Of a DNA stretch of 64,000 nt, positions 34,101 to 43,289 are shown one piece after another (positions within the stretch are counted from its first letter, which is position 1; every line of letters begins with the position of its first letter). The notes under the pieces were generated by a model, which saw only the letters and a program-made list of their open reading frames with translations, did not search any database and was not told where the DNA came from. Both the position numbers and the translations under genes were made by a program. The stretch lies in contig CM072158.1 in assembly GCA_036850595.1 (NCBI GenBank), positions 17,817,044-17,881,043 on the forward strand, in the 5' to 3' direction. The stretch is from Rhyacichthys aspro. Taxonomy: Eukaryota; Chordata; Actinopteri; Gobiiformes; Rhyacichthyidae.

Positions 34101-37068
34101 AAAATGTATTCTGTGGATGACTTAAGAATTATGAATCGATTGGATGTTAAGATTCTGAGATTAAAGCTAGATTTTTGAGGCAAAAGTCATAATTTATAAC
34201 TCATAAATCAAAGGAAAAAGTCAGAATTTTGTCTAATGACCCATTTTGTACAGGGTACCTTAAATATATGTAATACATAAAAAAAAGGTTATTTGACGTT
34301 CTTTGACAAAATATAAGATTTTAAATATATTACAATTTAATTTCAAACTTTTATTTTTTTTTGTCTCTAATGTAAATTTTATTGTGTGAAGATAGTTGCA
34401 TTTCTCAGATTAAAGATAGAATTTGTTAAAAAAAAAAAAAAAAAAAAAGTTATTGGTGTTAGGGTTAACCCTAACCCTGTCAAAAAGGTACAATTCTGAG
34501 GCGAAAGCCAGAATTCTATGAAAAGTAAAATTCTGAGAAAAAAGTCACATAAAATATATCAGGTGGTAACATTACACCAAATCTAAAAAAAAAAAAAAAA
34601 AAGGCAAAAAAGGTTTACTAAGAATAGGAAGACATTTTTTATTTTTTTAATAAATTGTTATGCGCTATGGGTGTAAAGTTTGCATGATAATAGAAAACTT
34701 TCATTAAAAAACTTTTCAAACTTATCTTAAATTTGCAGAAATAAATACTAATAAATCTATGCTAGTAAATACTAGTTTTATTCCAGTCAAATGTAAATGC
34801 CTTCCTCAAACAGTCAATAATGTTTTGCACAAATGAAATGTTATTAAATGTCATTTAATGTTTCTTTGTGCTATTTTCAGAACTCACATGCAGGATTTGA
34901 AAGACGTGACAAACAACGTTCACTATGAAAATTACCGTAGCAGAAAACTCGCAGCTGTTACTTACAATGGCGTTGACAACAATAAGAACAAGGGTCAGCT
35001 AACCAAGTAAGTTCTTTTCTACATTATACATTTGATGATTTGTTTAATGTGAAGTTTCAGTTTTTATGTGAAGTGACGAGAAATGGGAGTCATCTTTTTC
35101 CATTTGTCTGTCAGCACCAAAAGCACCTGAGTTTGTAAATGTGAAAGATACTACAGGTCAGAGGTCAACGTCTGGACTACTGACCTGTAGATTACAGTGA
35201 GCAAGCTGTCACTAAAGCAGGACAAAGCTTTAAACCCATTTGTGGCCCAAACACTAACCCCCGCTAACTGGCCACCTAGCGTGTAGTAAGTGAGTCGTGC
35301 GTAATCTGACAGCACTAACAGCGCCACCATCTGACTCCTAATCCCCAGACTGCGGCTGCCTTTAATCAGCACACTGTCACAGCTAATGCATGGATTAACT
35401 AAGTGCATGCTAAGTGTCTGTGTGTTTGTTTGTTTTTAGACCTGACACAGGTGATGGCATGTAAGTCTTATTTCACTTCCTATAACTTGTACACACGCTT
35501 TTCCAGTGCTTTCATTTTTAAGCTCTATCTTACCTCCTTTTTTCAATTTCAAAAATGTATAATATATTATATCGCTCTCAGTGTACTCTTTAATATGTAT
35601 TTGGCAAGGTTTGAACTGCCCCTGCATAACAGAATGCAAACTTAAATGAAATAAACCATTTGATGAATGGATTCTTTAGTCCAAAGTTACATGGAAAAAT
35701 GAATGGTAAGTTAATGTAATGAGATTTTAAAACCCAGAAATGTTGAGAGTAGTATTTCAGTCATATAAATCATCTACAAATGTATTAAAATATCAGGGAA
35801 ATAATATATATTGGGATGGAAACTTTTAATAGTATTTTTACCTTCTACATTTGTCTATATTGCTCTTTAATACTTTACAATGTAACATGATGCCTTTCTT
35901 CTTATTATTATTATTTGAATGTAGTGAGACTCGGTTTGAATTTTGACCCTGAGTTTGAGGTTGGCATAGTGCCACAAGTCAGAATCAAATTAAGGCTAGA
36001 ATTCTGAGGTTTTCTGTCAAGGACTTCAGAATTCTAAAGGAATATTCTGAGAATAAGGCTAGAATTCTGAGGGAAAAGGTCAGAATACTGCGTTTAAAAT
36101 CAGAATTCTGAGGGGAAAAAAAGGTCTGAATTCTGAGGAAGTTGTATAATAAATCATAATTGTTGCAAAAATAGAAGAGAACCCTTTTTTGATTAGAATT
36201 TATAATCCTAGAATTCTGCCTTTTTTTTCTTACCCTCTTACAATATAGGACCATGTATAATGTGCTTGATCTTAACACTCCTCTCATGGGGATAAACAAT
36301 AACTCCTTGACAAATTTTTTTTTAAAGAACTTCCATCATGACAGGTGAATAAGCTAAGTTTATTTTGCTTGGCATTCTCATTTAATTCTAATTGTAAGAA
36401 TGAAGTTAGCAAAAGTGAAGGACTTTTTTATCTATGCTAAATAAAGTCTGTCCTCTCCCGTTGATCCTGCTGTTTCTTGTTTCTTTTCATCTCTCTTCAG
36501 TCTGCTTCAACTTTTCTAAATGGGGTATAAAACACATTTTTAAGATCCTCTTCTTAAGGTTTCTATATAAACCCCTGCTTTGTATTTGCAGGAGTCCTCT
36601 GGCCCAAATGGAGGAGGAACGGCGGGATCACGTGGCCAAGATGAAAAAGATGGAGCTAGAAATGGAGCAAGTCTTTGAGATGAAAGTCAAAGAGAAGCTC
36701 CAGAAGCTGAAGGACTCCGAGGCTGAGGTAAACAGAGGAGTGCTTTTATTTGATTAAATGAGGTGATGTTGGCTTTTGAACACTTGAGCTCAACTCATCC
36801 GCCCTTTTAGCTCCAGAGACGCCACGAGCAAATGAAAAAGAACCTCGACGCCCAGCACAAAGAATTGGAAGAGAAACGTCGTCAACACGAGGAGGAGAAG
36901 GCCAACTGGGAGGCACAGCAGAGGATTGTGGAACAACAGAAACTAGACGCCTCCAGGTGAAGACACTTTAAAATGTGTTTGGAGATTTTGGCTTTATACT
37001 TGGCTAAATTTTCATTTTTCAATTTTTACAGGACCTTGGAAAAAGTCAAAAAGAAGAAGATATTTTAA
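4675..37068 (+). CDS. septin7: Septin 7 (whole gene, 13 conventional coding exons plus a 2-nt microexon)
   Basis: Spliced coding sequence: 4675-4729, 12322-12323, 13379-13481, 19770-19876, 30055-30155, 30250-30384, 31662-31779, 32495-32587, 32753-32849, 33791-33842, 34881-35006, 36592-36727, 36811-36956, 37032-37068. These sum to 1308 nt, giving 435 residues plus stop, close to the 436-437 known for human septin 7. Visible in order are a polybasic stretch before the G domain (about 35-45), the P-loop GESGLGKST (54-62), the G3 motif DTPG (110-113), the G4 motif AKAD (191-194), the septin unique element (about 266-319) and a Glu/Lys-rich coiled coil (331-424). Septin 7 is the obligate GTPase of its own subgroup in SEPT2-6-7(-9) filaments at the cytoskeleton and cleavage furrow. 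All junctions are GT/AG. Near-identity to mammalian septin 7 makes the family call secure. The N-terminal 18 residues are divergent. Teleosts can carry two septin7 copies, and I cannot say which this is. Confidence 0.95.
5361..5399 (+). promoter_or_regulatory. Recursive-splicing type site (acceptor directly joined to donor)
   Basis: A branch-point-like TTGAC, a pyrimidine tract TTCCTTTTGTTTTTGTC and ATAG are followed without a gap by GTGAGT. Splicing exon 1 to 5393 would regenerate a donor at 5394 with no bases added. Read as an ordinary exon instead, the frame from exon 1 hits TAG at once (G-GT GAG TAG), which argues against a coding cassette. Confidence 0.45.
6075..6212. mobile_element. Truncated relative of the 24042-24289 MITE
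   Basis: Shares GTAAATGTCCATCACA and an inverted terminus ending TTGTGCAGCCCTA with the element at 24042-24289. The other end is not recognisable, so this is a partial copy. Confidence 0.4.
12322..12323 (+). CDS. septin7: Putative 2-nt microexon of septin 7
   Basis: The dinucleotide CT lies between a pyrimidine-rich tract ending in CCCAG (12317-12321) and a consensus donor GTGAGT (12324-12329). Exon 1 ends with one base (G) of a codon and the next recognisable exon starts in phase 0, so exactly 3n+2 bases are missing. G plus CT makes GCT (Ala), giving Met-Ala-Gln-Gln-Lys-Asn, the expected septin 7 sequence. With CT included the whole coding sequence is divisible by three. This is inferred from sequence only; no transcript was seen. 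Confidence 0.6.
13379..13481 (+). CDS. septin7: septin 7 exon: N-terminal conserved block up to the P-loop
   Basis: Residues 20-53 and the first base of Gly54, starting [11 protein letters not shown] and ending TLMVV. Acceptor TTCACAG, donor GTGAGT. It contains the basic RKSVKR stretch (39-44) just ahead of the G domain, a segment that in septins binds phosphoinositides. Confidence 0.95.
13482..19769 (+). other. septin 7 intron 2
   Basis: A 6.3-kb intron. It contains three copies of a 25-base repeat (14067, 14309, 15875), an ATT microsatellite at 16115-16165 and otherwise unique-looking DNA. Open frames in it are short, overlap on both strands and lack homology I recognise. Confidence 0.85.
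16113..16195. repeat. (ATT)n microsatellite with ATTTT/TATATTTT tail
   Basis: A run of TTA/ATT trinucleotides passing into ATTTT and TATATTTT repeats. Simple sequence, no function implied. Confidence 0.9.
19770..19876 (+). CDS. septin7: septin 7 exon: P-loop (G1)
   Basis: Residues 54-89, carrying GESGLGKST, the Walker A loop that holds GTP phosphates, then [10 protein letters not shown] and HRIKKTVQ. Acceptor CTGTTTCAG, donor GTAACA. Both boundaries keep the reading frame (phase 1 in, phase 0 out). Confidence 0.95.
20055..20195. mobile_element. MITE-like fragment with partly inverted ends
   Basis: The left part reads CCTGGGTTCCGTTTGGTCC. The right part, reverse-complemented, reads CACCTGTGCTGTTTGGTCC after GGGGCTTTCA, so the two ends are related inverted copies. 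Ends of the type GGGGGCTTTCACACCTG are frequent in fish DNA transposons. The family was not determined. Confidence 0.4.
24042..24289. mobile_element. MITE with TAGGGCTATACGATAT / ATATTGTGCAGCACTA ends
   Basis: The 16-base termini are inverted copies matching at 12 of 16 positions and resemble the TAGGGCTGCACGATAT termini common in teleost non-autonomous DNA transposons. The interior is short and non-coding. A related internal piece (GTAAATGTCCATCACA) recurs at about 6088 with a GTGCAGCCCTA end near 6200. Confidence 0.5.
30055..30155 (+). CDS. septin7: septin 7 exon: G3 motif
   Basis: Residues 90-122 plus two bases of Cys123. It includes [21 protein letters not shown] at 110-113 is the Mg/GTP-binding switch II motif. 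Acceptor TTTGCAG, donor GTGAGC. Confidence 0.95.
30250..30384 (+). CDS. septin7: septin 7 exon: residues 123-167
   Basis: Starts by completing Cys123 and reads [17 protein letters not shown] through [11 protein letters not shown]. This is core G-domain sequence, nearly invariant in septin 7. It is separated from the previous exon by an intron of only 94 bp. Acceptor TTTCTCCAG, donor GTAGGT. Confidence 0.95.
30385..31661 (+). other. septin 7 intron 5
   Basis: A 1.28-kb intron with no repeat or exon that I recognise. Confidence 0.85.
31662..31779 (+). CDS. septin7: septin 7 exon: G4 motif
   Basis: Residues 168-207, with [17 protein letters not shown] and AKAD (191-194), the guanine-specificity motif. 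Acceptor CTCCTGCAG, donor GTGAGG. Confidence 0.95.
31780..32494 (+). other. septin 7 intron 6
   Basis: 715 bases of ordinary intronic sequence ending in a good pyrimidine tract; nothing else seen. Confidence 0.85.
32495..32587 (+). CDS. septin7: septin 7 exon: residues 208-238
   Basis: A symmetric in-phase exon of 31 codons reading [20 protein letters not shown] and an acidic run. From memory of the mammalian protein, the differences are conservative and confined to the segment after the acidic run. Acceptor TGTACAG, donor GTGTGT. Confidence 0.95.
32642..32668. repeat. (TG)n microsatellite in septin 7 intron 7
   Basis: About a dozen TG dinucleotides between exons at 32587 and 32753. Potentially polymorphic. 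Confidence 0.9.
32753..32849 (+). CDS. septin7: septin 7 exon: residues 239-270
   Basis: Reads [19 protein letters not shown] and ends YPWGVAE. Trp266-Gly267 belongs to the septin unique element that builds inter-subunit contacts in filaments. Acceptor CTCTGCAG, donor GTGAGA. Confidence 0.95.
32850..33790 (+). other. septin 7 intron 8
   Basis: 941 bases of intronic sequence without recognised repeats or exons. Confidence 0.85.
33791..33842 (+). CDS. septin7: septin 7 exon: residues 271-287
   Basis: A short 52-nt exon encoding [17 protein letters not shown] of the septin unique element, ending with two bases of Arg288. Acceptor CTTTTAACAG, donor GTAAAC. Confidence 0.95.
33843..34880 (+). other. 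septin 7 intron 9
   Basis: A very AT-rich intron largely made of a diverged tandem duplication (33908-34580), a GAATTCTGAG-type simple repeat and two long A-runs (about 34431-34448 and 34586-34602). Confidence 0.8.
33908..34580. repeat. Diverged tandem duplication, period about 332 bp
   Basis: TTTGTAC at 33914 and 34245, GTTGCA at 34061 and 34395, and many bases between (AAAGGTAATTTGA versus AAAGGTTATTTGA) keep an offset of 331-334. Each copy ends in GAATTCTGAG-like units. Confidence 0.6.
34881..35006 (+). CDS. septin7: septin 7 exon: end of septin unique element
   Basis: Residues 288-329 plus two bases of Lys330: [19 protein letters not shown] through NNKNKGQLT. It ends at the border between the globular GTPase/SUE core and the C-terminal extension. 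Acceptor CTATTTTCAG, donor GTAAGT. Confidence 0.95.
35440..35460 (+). CDS. septin7: Candidate alternative 21-nt microexon of septin 7
   Basis: A 21-base segment lies between a strong T/G-rich acceptor (TTTGTTTGTTTTTAG, ending 35439) and a perfect donor (GTAAGT at 35461). Its length is a multiple of three and its phase fits both neighbours. Included, it keeps Lys330 and inserts Pro-Asp-Thr-Gly-Asp-Gly-Met before Ser331. About 250 bases upstream (35150-35430) are high-complexity and GC-richer than the surrounding intron, as is usual around regulated neural microexons, and TGC motifs lie about 30 nt upstream. Skipping it gives the canonical protein. Inferred from sequence; no transcript evidence. 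Confidence 0.5.
35975..36145. repeat. GAATTCTGAG-type degenerate tandem repeat
   Basis: Units such as AGAATTCTGAGG and TCAGAATTCTGAGG recur every 25-40 bases. The motif TCAGAATTCTGA is palindromic. The same unit occurs at 34130-34560 and 57175-57640. Confidence 0.7.
36592..36727 (+). CDS. septin7: septin 7 exon: coiled coil, first half
   Basis: Residues 330-375: [19 protein letters not shown] onward, very rich in Glu, Lys and Met with heptad-like spacing. This is the C-terminal coiled coil through which septin 7 pairs with septin 6-group subunits. Acceptor TATTTGCAG, donor GTAAAC. Confidence 0.95.
36811..36956 (+). CDS. septin7: septin 7 exon: coiled coil, second half
   Basis: Residues 376-423: [20 protein letters not shown] through EQQKLDAS. 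It continues the coiled coil after an 83-bp intron. Acceptor CCCTTTTAG, donor GTGAAG. Confidence 0.95.
37032..37068 (+). CDS. septin7: septin 7 last coding exon
   Basis: Completes Arg424 and encodes [11 protein letters not shown] followed by TAA at 37066-37068. The lysine-rich tail ending in Ile-Phe is typical of septin 7. Acceptor TTTTTACAG. Confidence 0.95.
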
Positions 37069-38725
37069 TAACTCCTTGTTATGGACGTTCCCAAGCTCAC
37101 AGGCTAATATTATTTGCCAGCCTGCCAGCCTCCAATTGAAACATCAAACAGGATTATGCACATTTACAATTTTACTGTACAGTACTCAAAGCCAGGGGTC
37201 AGTCTTGTCTGGATTCTTAATTTAACCGATGTTCCCTTGGAGTCATTATCTAACTGCAGCTGTCACTTTCTCATTCCATCTGACTCTTGGTCCTTATTGA
37301 TTACGATTTGGACAAACTCAACATACATTTTTAATTATTGCCTCAGTCTTATAATCTTGTAATCCTTAGTCATAATCTTAAGATTTTTAAGATGAGTGTA
37401 AACTCTTCAAACCAATTGGAATGGCAACTTCTCTTTGTCAAACTAACAAACCTTGATTTATTGCTGCGTGTTAGTCAAAGAGTAGAGCATACCACAAGAA
37501 AACAAATGAGAAAAAACATGAAGGCCAGTGTTTACAGCAATACTTGGCATTACATCGTCACTTTGCTACTGGCTAACATCTTTAGCTTTGGTCTCTCATC
37601 TCACAGCATAAAAACAAAAAAGTACTATACCACTGAAAGTGCAATTTTCAAGTTAGGAATACATTTTTCCAATATTTGTGTCTTGTAGCTTTAAAGTTGG
37701 AGTGTTCAGGTTGCTATTCAGAAACAAATCAATAATTATGGATTAAAGTAGCCCAGTTTAAAAAGTTTAAAAAAATGTAACACCACAAACAAGTCAGGTT
37801 TAGTGTTGGCTCTCCTTTTTTTACTTTACACAAAGGTTGAATGTTTTTAATTATAAATTCTGCATTATTCTGAGCTAGGCTGTGTAATTCAATATTTTGG
37901 TTCTCTCTTGTGCATTCAAACAAAGGTGGACAGGTAGACGGCCTAATCGAGGTATGAGCATACTCCGACTAAGCATGTAAAGAACGACAGCATGTACAGC
38001 CTTTTACACAATTGATTTTCAAGTTCAGAGTCCAGACATTGTGTTTTCCTTTTCTTCTGTATTTTGGGAATGTTAGATGCCACGATAAAGCGCTGCATCC
38101 TTTTAATGCCAAAAAAACACAAAGATCAGCTTCCTAAAAGCTGAAGCTCACCTCAGGCACTGTTTTTATATGTATCTTTCAGGTCATTTATTTAGCTTTC
38201 CACATGTTATTCCTCCCAGATTGTTAAACCCTTCTGTTTTCCTGTAAATGTAAATGGTATGATTACCAACTGCAGTGTTTAAAGCATGTGTAACATTTTC
38301 TTACTCCATTTTCATTTGTTGTTTTTTTTTTGTATTGGCCCTTGCTTTAGAATTAGTTGTTATTTGAAGTATCAGTGTTTTCTTACCCTGCCTGTGGAAA
38401 ATGACCACACGTTCTTGACTTCACTCACGCTGAGTGTAAAAATGTAAAGAAACTGAATGTTGGATGCTTTTGTATAAATTGGCCCCCTTTCCTTCTGTTC
38501 TATATTACAATATATTTTTTTCAACTTTAATTTCCAGTGGCAGGATTTGAAAAGCATATAATAGACGAGGGTGAATTGGAAATATGATTCAGAACAGCTC
38601 TAGACAGACTAAACTCTACCAAATTGGAATTTTACATCACATTTAGCACTGTTTGTATTGCATCTGTATTTTATAATGTTTTTACTGTATAAAGTCACAT
38701 AATAAAATTGTGATGGGAAGAAAGA
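37069..38725 (+). other. septin7: septin 7 3'UTR
   Basis: About 1.65 kb of AT-rich sequence after the stop, with no further exon-like open frame. It runs to AATAAA at 38701, followed by a TG-rich stretch. The end point is approximate. Confidence 0.7.
38701..38706 (+). terminator. septin 7 polyadenylation signal AATAAA
   Basis: A canonical hexamer followed within about 30 bases by TTGTGATGGG and a T-run, a normal downstream element. Cleavage is expected near 38720-38730. Confidence 0.7.
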
Positions 38726-39334
38726 ATATATTGTTTTTTTACGACACTGTCTCATTTACTTTGTTCATGTCAATTCATCTACTGTTTAAACAGTCCACTT
38801 TTCTGTTTTAGGGCTTCACTACAAAGTGACTTGAGGGAAGTGCTTTGCCAGCCAGGAGTGTTAGGTCGACTCATATTGAGCAGTAGTCAGCTATCAAGTT
38901 CATCATAAACATCTGGGCAGGTTTGAGGAAGTGTAGGACAGCGCTATACAATTTCACTACCAATTTACTTAAAATCAGTGACAAAGTTGGCATCTCTAAA
39001 CTGTTTTTCTACTATATGCTCACGTGACAATAACACTGTATCTGCACTTAATATTGGCATTGCTTCATTTTTAATATCAGGCCTCCTAGGGACAAGCTAC
39101 AAACACTGATGCTTGCATTGGACTGGTGTTCCCACTTTGTCCATCAAATACCTTGCATGTAATATACACTTCCCTCTATGGTGTTGTCTTTTTAAGTTTT
39201 AGAAGGCTTATTTAGTAACAAGTGTAATTTTACTGGCCTTATCAACAGCAGTTACTTAATATATGAAATCATTTAACTAACCATAAGTGTTCCATGACCA
39301 CCTTCTCCAAAAATACTGGACTGTCCTTTAAGGC

Positions 39335-39731
39335 CAGTGGTTCCTAAACACTGGGTCAGACCCCATAAATGAGTCACCAAAGATTACAATGGAATGAATA
39401 AATGTTGTAAAGGTCAACTTATAAAACAATACAATTTAGCATTTTAAACAATCAACCAAAAAAGGAATTGGCAGAAGCAAAGTCTTTTTTTCTATCCTAA
39501 AATAAATAAAAATCTTTCCAAAAAAAAAATCAGTTTGTGGTAGGCTATGTGCATCTGAGGAAAAAAGCTGAATGACACTAGGCCAAGAATCATCAAAAAG
39601 ACACGCAACCAAAATAGCATTAAATCAGAATTAACATGAACATTGTGGGCTAAAAGTAGTTAATGTTGGGTAACAGTTATTTTGGCTTTTTAAAATATGG
39701 TTCCCAGGAAAGATAAGTTTAGGAAACGCTG
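39335..39731. mobile_element. hAT-like MITE
   Basis: The left end CAGTGGTTCCTAAAC and right end GTTTAGGAAACGCTG are inverted repeats matching at 13 of 15 positions, starting with the CAG common to hAT superfamily termini. The 397-bp interior has no transposase frame. An 8-bp target duplication cannot be made out, so the copy is old. Confidence 0.55.
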
Positions 39732-39749
39732 CCCCAAGCTAATAGGTCT

Positions 39750-39764
39750 CCAGCAGATGGCAGT
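39750..39764 (+). promoter_or_regulatory. CTCF core site, full consensus match
   Basis: CCAGCAGATGGCAGT fits all 15 positions of CCASYAGRKGGCRSY. It lies between the 3' end of septin 7 and the eepd1 promoter, the expected place for a domain boundary. Binding is not shown by sequence alone. Confidence 0.45.
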
Positions 39765-42700
39765 ACAACACTACAATCATTTGTTTATGCTTCTAGACCA
39801 GGAACTTTCCATTTATTTGATTATCTTATCAACGTTTTAATGGACTTTAAACATGGCTCCCCTTGCTTTTTACATTAGGTTTAGCCTTTAACCTCCCTTT
39901 TCGTTTTTAAATTGACTTTGTTATTTGATTATTACAAAACAGTGCAATAACAAATCATGAGAAATAGGAAAGATAAGAAACCTCCCTTTTCCTATCTCTC
40001 TGTTTAACTTACTGTTTACTGTTATTCTTTTTCTGATAAGAGTTAATTAGAAACACATTTTCGACTTGGAAATTACTAACCTCTAACAACACTGTTTAAA
40101 ATCAGTATTTATACTGTCAAATTAAAAAGGATTAAGGACTGTCTCTTAGGGGACTTCCTTTTGTGCATAATGTGAACTTGTTTATCACAATTTTTACTTT
40201 TTCCATTTATCGATCTAACATTGTCATTCCCTCTACTGTCCTCAAACAAAGTCTGGACCCCGTGGACTGGCGGTAGCTGAGTGAAAAGTAAACACACACG
40301 TAGCTCTACGACAGCATCGGTCCATACAGCCCCCTCCCTCACATGAGGCTAGTGTGGTCCAGCCCGTCCCGCTTCCGATTGGTCAGCACTGTCCTCAGGT
40401 CACACTGGTAGAACATGCTCCACCAATCACCACAATGGCCTCAAAAAGCCCATTCTTAAACGATAACACTGATCAATGAGTTTCAGCGTATGTTGGTAAA
40501 GAAAGTCCATGTCTAAGTTCTCCAATTTCCTAGAAAGGCCCTGTTTTAACCGTTTCAGGAAGCACTTCTGATTACATGGAAATAAGCTAGCTGAAATTTT
40601 CTATTTACATTTGAATCCCCCTAATATCGTGAATTCCCCTTTCAGGAGAATCAGTCCAAGTTCTCCTAATTGCTCTTTTCACATTGACCTCGTCGTAGAA
40701 ACACTCCTGGGTCAGTGCCAGCTCTAGGAAATATGGCTGCAGTAAATATGTCAGTGAGGCTTTTCAATAAGAAAGCTTGCTCTTCCGGCCAGTCATTTAA
40801 TTACATGGCTAGACTAGGCTGGACTAAGAAACCTTGATGTTTGCAGTCTGAAATTGTGTTTATGGCAGTAAATGATGAATGGATATTGACGGCATGCTAA
40901 GTTATTACCGGTGCTGTTTAAGAAGAAGTGATTCTGTAAGTTTAGCCACAGCAGAAATGAAAAGCAATAGATCAACGAAGTACAACAAACAAAACACAAT
41001 CTCTAACCGTAAGAAACTTCTATATGACCATAATATTTCATGTATTGAGGGACATCCACGGACACACTACTGATAGAGCGATTTAAGGGTGCACTGAGGA
41101 AAGTTTTGTTGCATATTGATGACCAAATAAGTAAATAATAAGTAATGAAATTCGATAGAGTATAATTACATAAAATATTTGCATTTCTCTATCTTAAAAA
41201 AAGATTTAATAAAACAACATGTAAATCACTGTAGAACCCTTAGATCAATTTCTTTCTATTTCAACAACTGACCAGTGTGGACAAACTGAGCCCAAATAAA
41301 CAAATACATTATATTTCAGAAATTTGTGTTCTATAACTTCCTGTTTACGTTCTTACATCTGCCCAGAGAGGACAAACTGAGCACTGCTGGAAAAGAAGCG
41401 CACTAGTGTTTCCTTTAAAGCACACATTCTTGCATGAAGGTTTAGCACATTTATGAACATTTATGTTTTGTTTTTTTGTTTTGTTTTTTTTACAATTAGA
41501 CCTCCTTCCACTGTCAATGTTCATAAACCACATCATGTCCCTGCAGGGCTACCATAGGTGCAGAATTACCAGCTGCATTTTTGCCACCTACAGCTGCCAT
41601 AAATGTAACAATCCATCTTTAATATAGGAGGTTTATGATCATAACTGCTATATTATTTATCTATTTATATCTCAATGTCCTCCATAGTTCAAACTTCTCA
41701 CTCACAACATATTATTCCTAAACCACTCTCATCTATAATAATATCAGTGTGAAATCTAAATCCTCTTAAATGATTTGGATCTGTTGAGCACCACAGCCAC
41801 CCATGTCATTTTTAGAAATATTTCCTAATCCTACTTTATACGGGTTACATAAGGCCTGGGGTCACATAGAGGTGGCAATGTCCAGTATTTGTACCGAGGG
41901 GGCACAGGGAGGTTCTAAAAAGAGCTCTGATGTAAATAGTAGCTTATCCATTTACTACTGCGATCCCAGAAAACAGACCACTGCCAGCTTCATATTCACT
42001 GCTGGGACTGAAAAACTATATCACTGGTTACTAATAAAACACTGCACCCGTATGATAAAGTGTCAGAGTCGTCATAGATTTTGCATTTGCCTGATATAAC
42101 ACTGTGTAGATTATATAACTACATGACATACAGTAAATTGCTAATCCCCTACTCTTCATAGTGTACATATCTTGGACCAATGACCATACAATGAGAGCAA
42201 TTAATTAGGATGTTAGGAAATGTTTTTTTTTTTTTTTTTCTTATCTCAACACTTACTCTTTTTGGAGAAAAAGCATTTTTCCTCATATTTTTAAAGTTCT
42301 CTGGTCCTTTTTAATTAATTAACTTATTTACTTTATTTTAATTGGTTTATACGCTTTGATTTAAAGAATCCCACAGATCACAATATACTTTTGAAAAACG
42401 TAGAGAAAGTAGAGAAACAGTTTAAAAAAATAATTAAAACACTGAATTAGCAAATCACACATTATTAAAAGTGAATATAATCAGGTCTTATCTCTGTTAA
42501 CAGTGTAATTTAATCAGGACTGATCATCGGTGTTGCTATTGAGGCACATGTCATTCACCGAGATCACTGTAGACTGTATTTTAAAAGCTAGACTTCATGG
42601 AGGTGCGTAACATTTTTAACCAAATTCTTTGAAGATTTACATGTATTAAATTATTTCACCGCCATCGCAACAAATTTTGTCACGGCAGGAGCCACGCCCC

Positions 42701-43289
42701 CTGCTTCTCATACAAGAAGTATCAAGTAAGATGGTACTGAAGCAAGTTGTCATTTCACAGTAAAAGTCAGATTACAGGCCAACTCTAGTGCCATATAAGA
42801 AAGAAATATCAGCGACCTTAATTAACTTACAATACAGTTACGATTATTTATTTGGAAAGTTTAATTGAATTGAATAAAATTTGTTATATGTTATTCTTAA
42901 ACTGGGTGCTTTTCTAATATTTAAATTATTTTAATAAACAAAGGTAACTTTAATTTTAATACAACTAACCTTTTATATAACAAAATTACTGTGTTCTCTG
43001 AAAATAGGTCAAGCAGAAGAGTCCTTTAAAAGTAAATCCCCAATAACCTTGCCAGACTATTTTATAACTGTACTGTTCTGAGGGGATGATACGCTTTTGC
43101 TTTCATAATACATCATATTATAATATTACTCAAGTTAAAAAAAATTATATAGTGTGTTGGGTTGATTCTGCACTTGCCTCCCCTACAAATTAATTTAATA
43201 ATGTGCTGAAAATGTTCTAACAAAATATAATATGCTATCTGATGTATTATTGTTGCAAATGACACACATAATAAACCCTACGTCGTTCT

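Larger units (their letters stand above)
35007..36591 (+). other. septin 7 intron 10
   Basis: A 1.58-kb intron hosting the 21-nt microexon candidate at 35440-35460 and a GAATTCTGAG repeat cluster at 35975-36145. Confidence 0.8.

Noticed and set aside
35440..35450. 11-nt version of the microexon using the GTGATG donor at 35451
   Set aside because: Eleven bases would break the frame and the donor is weaker than GTAAGT at 35461.
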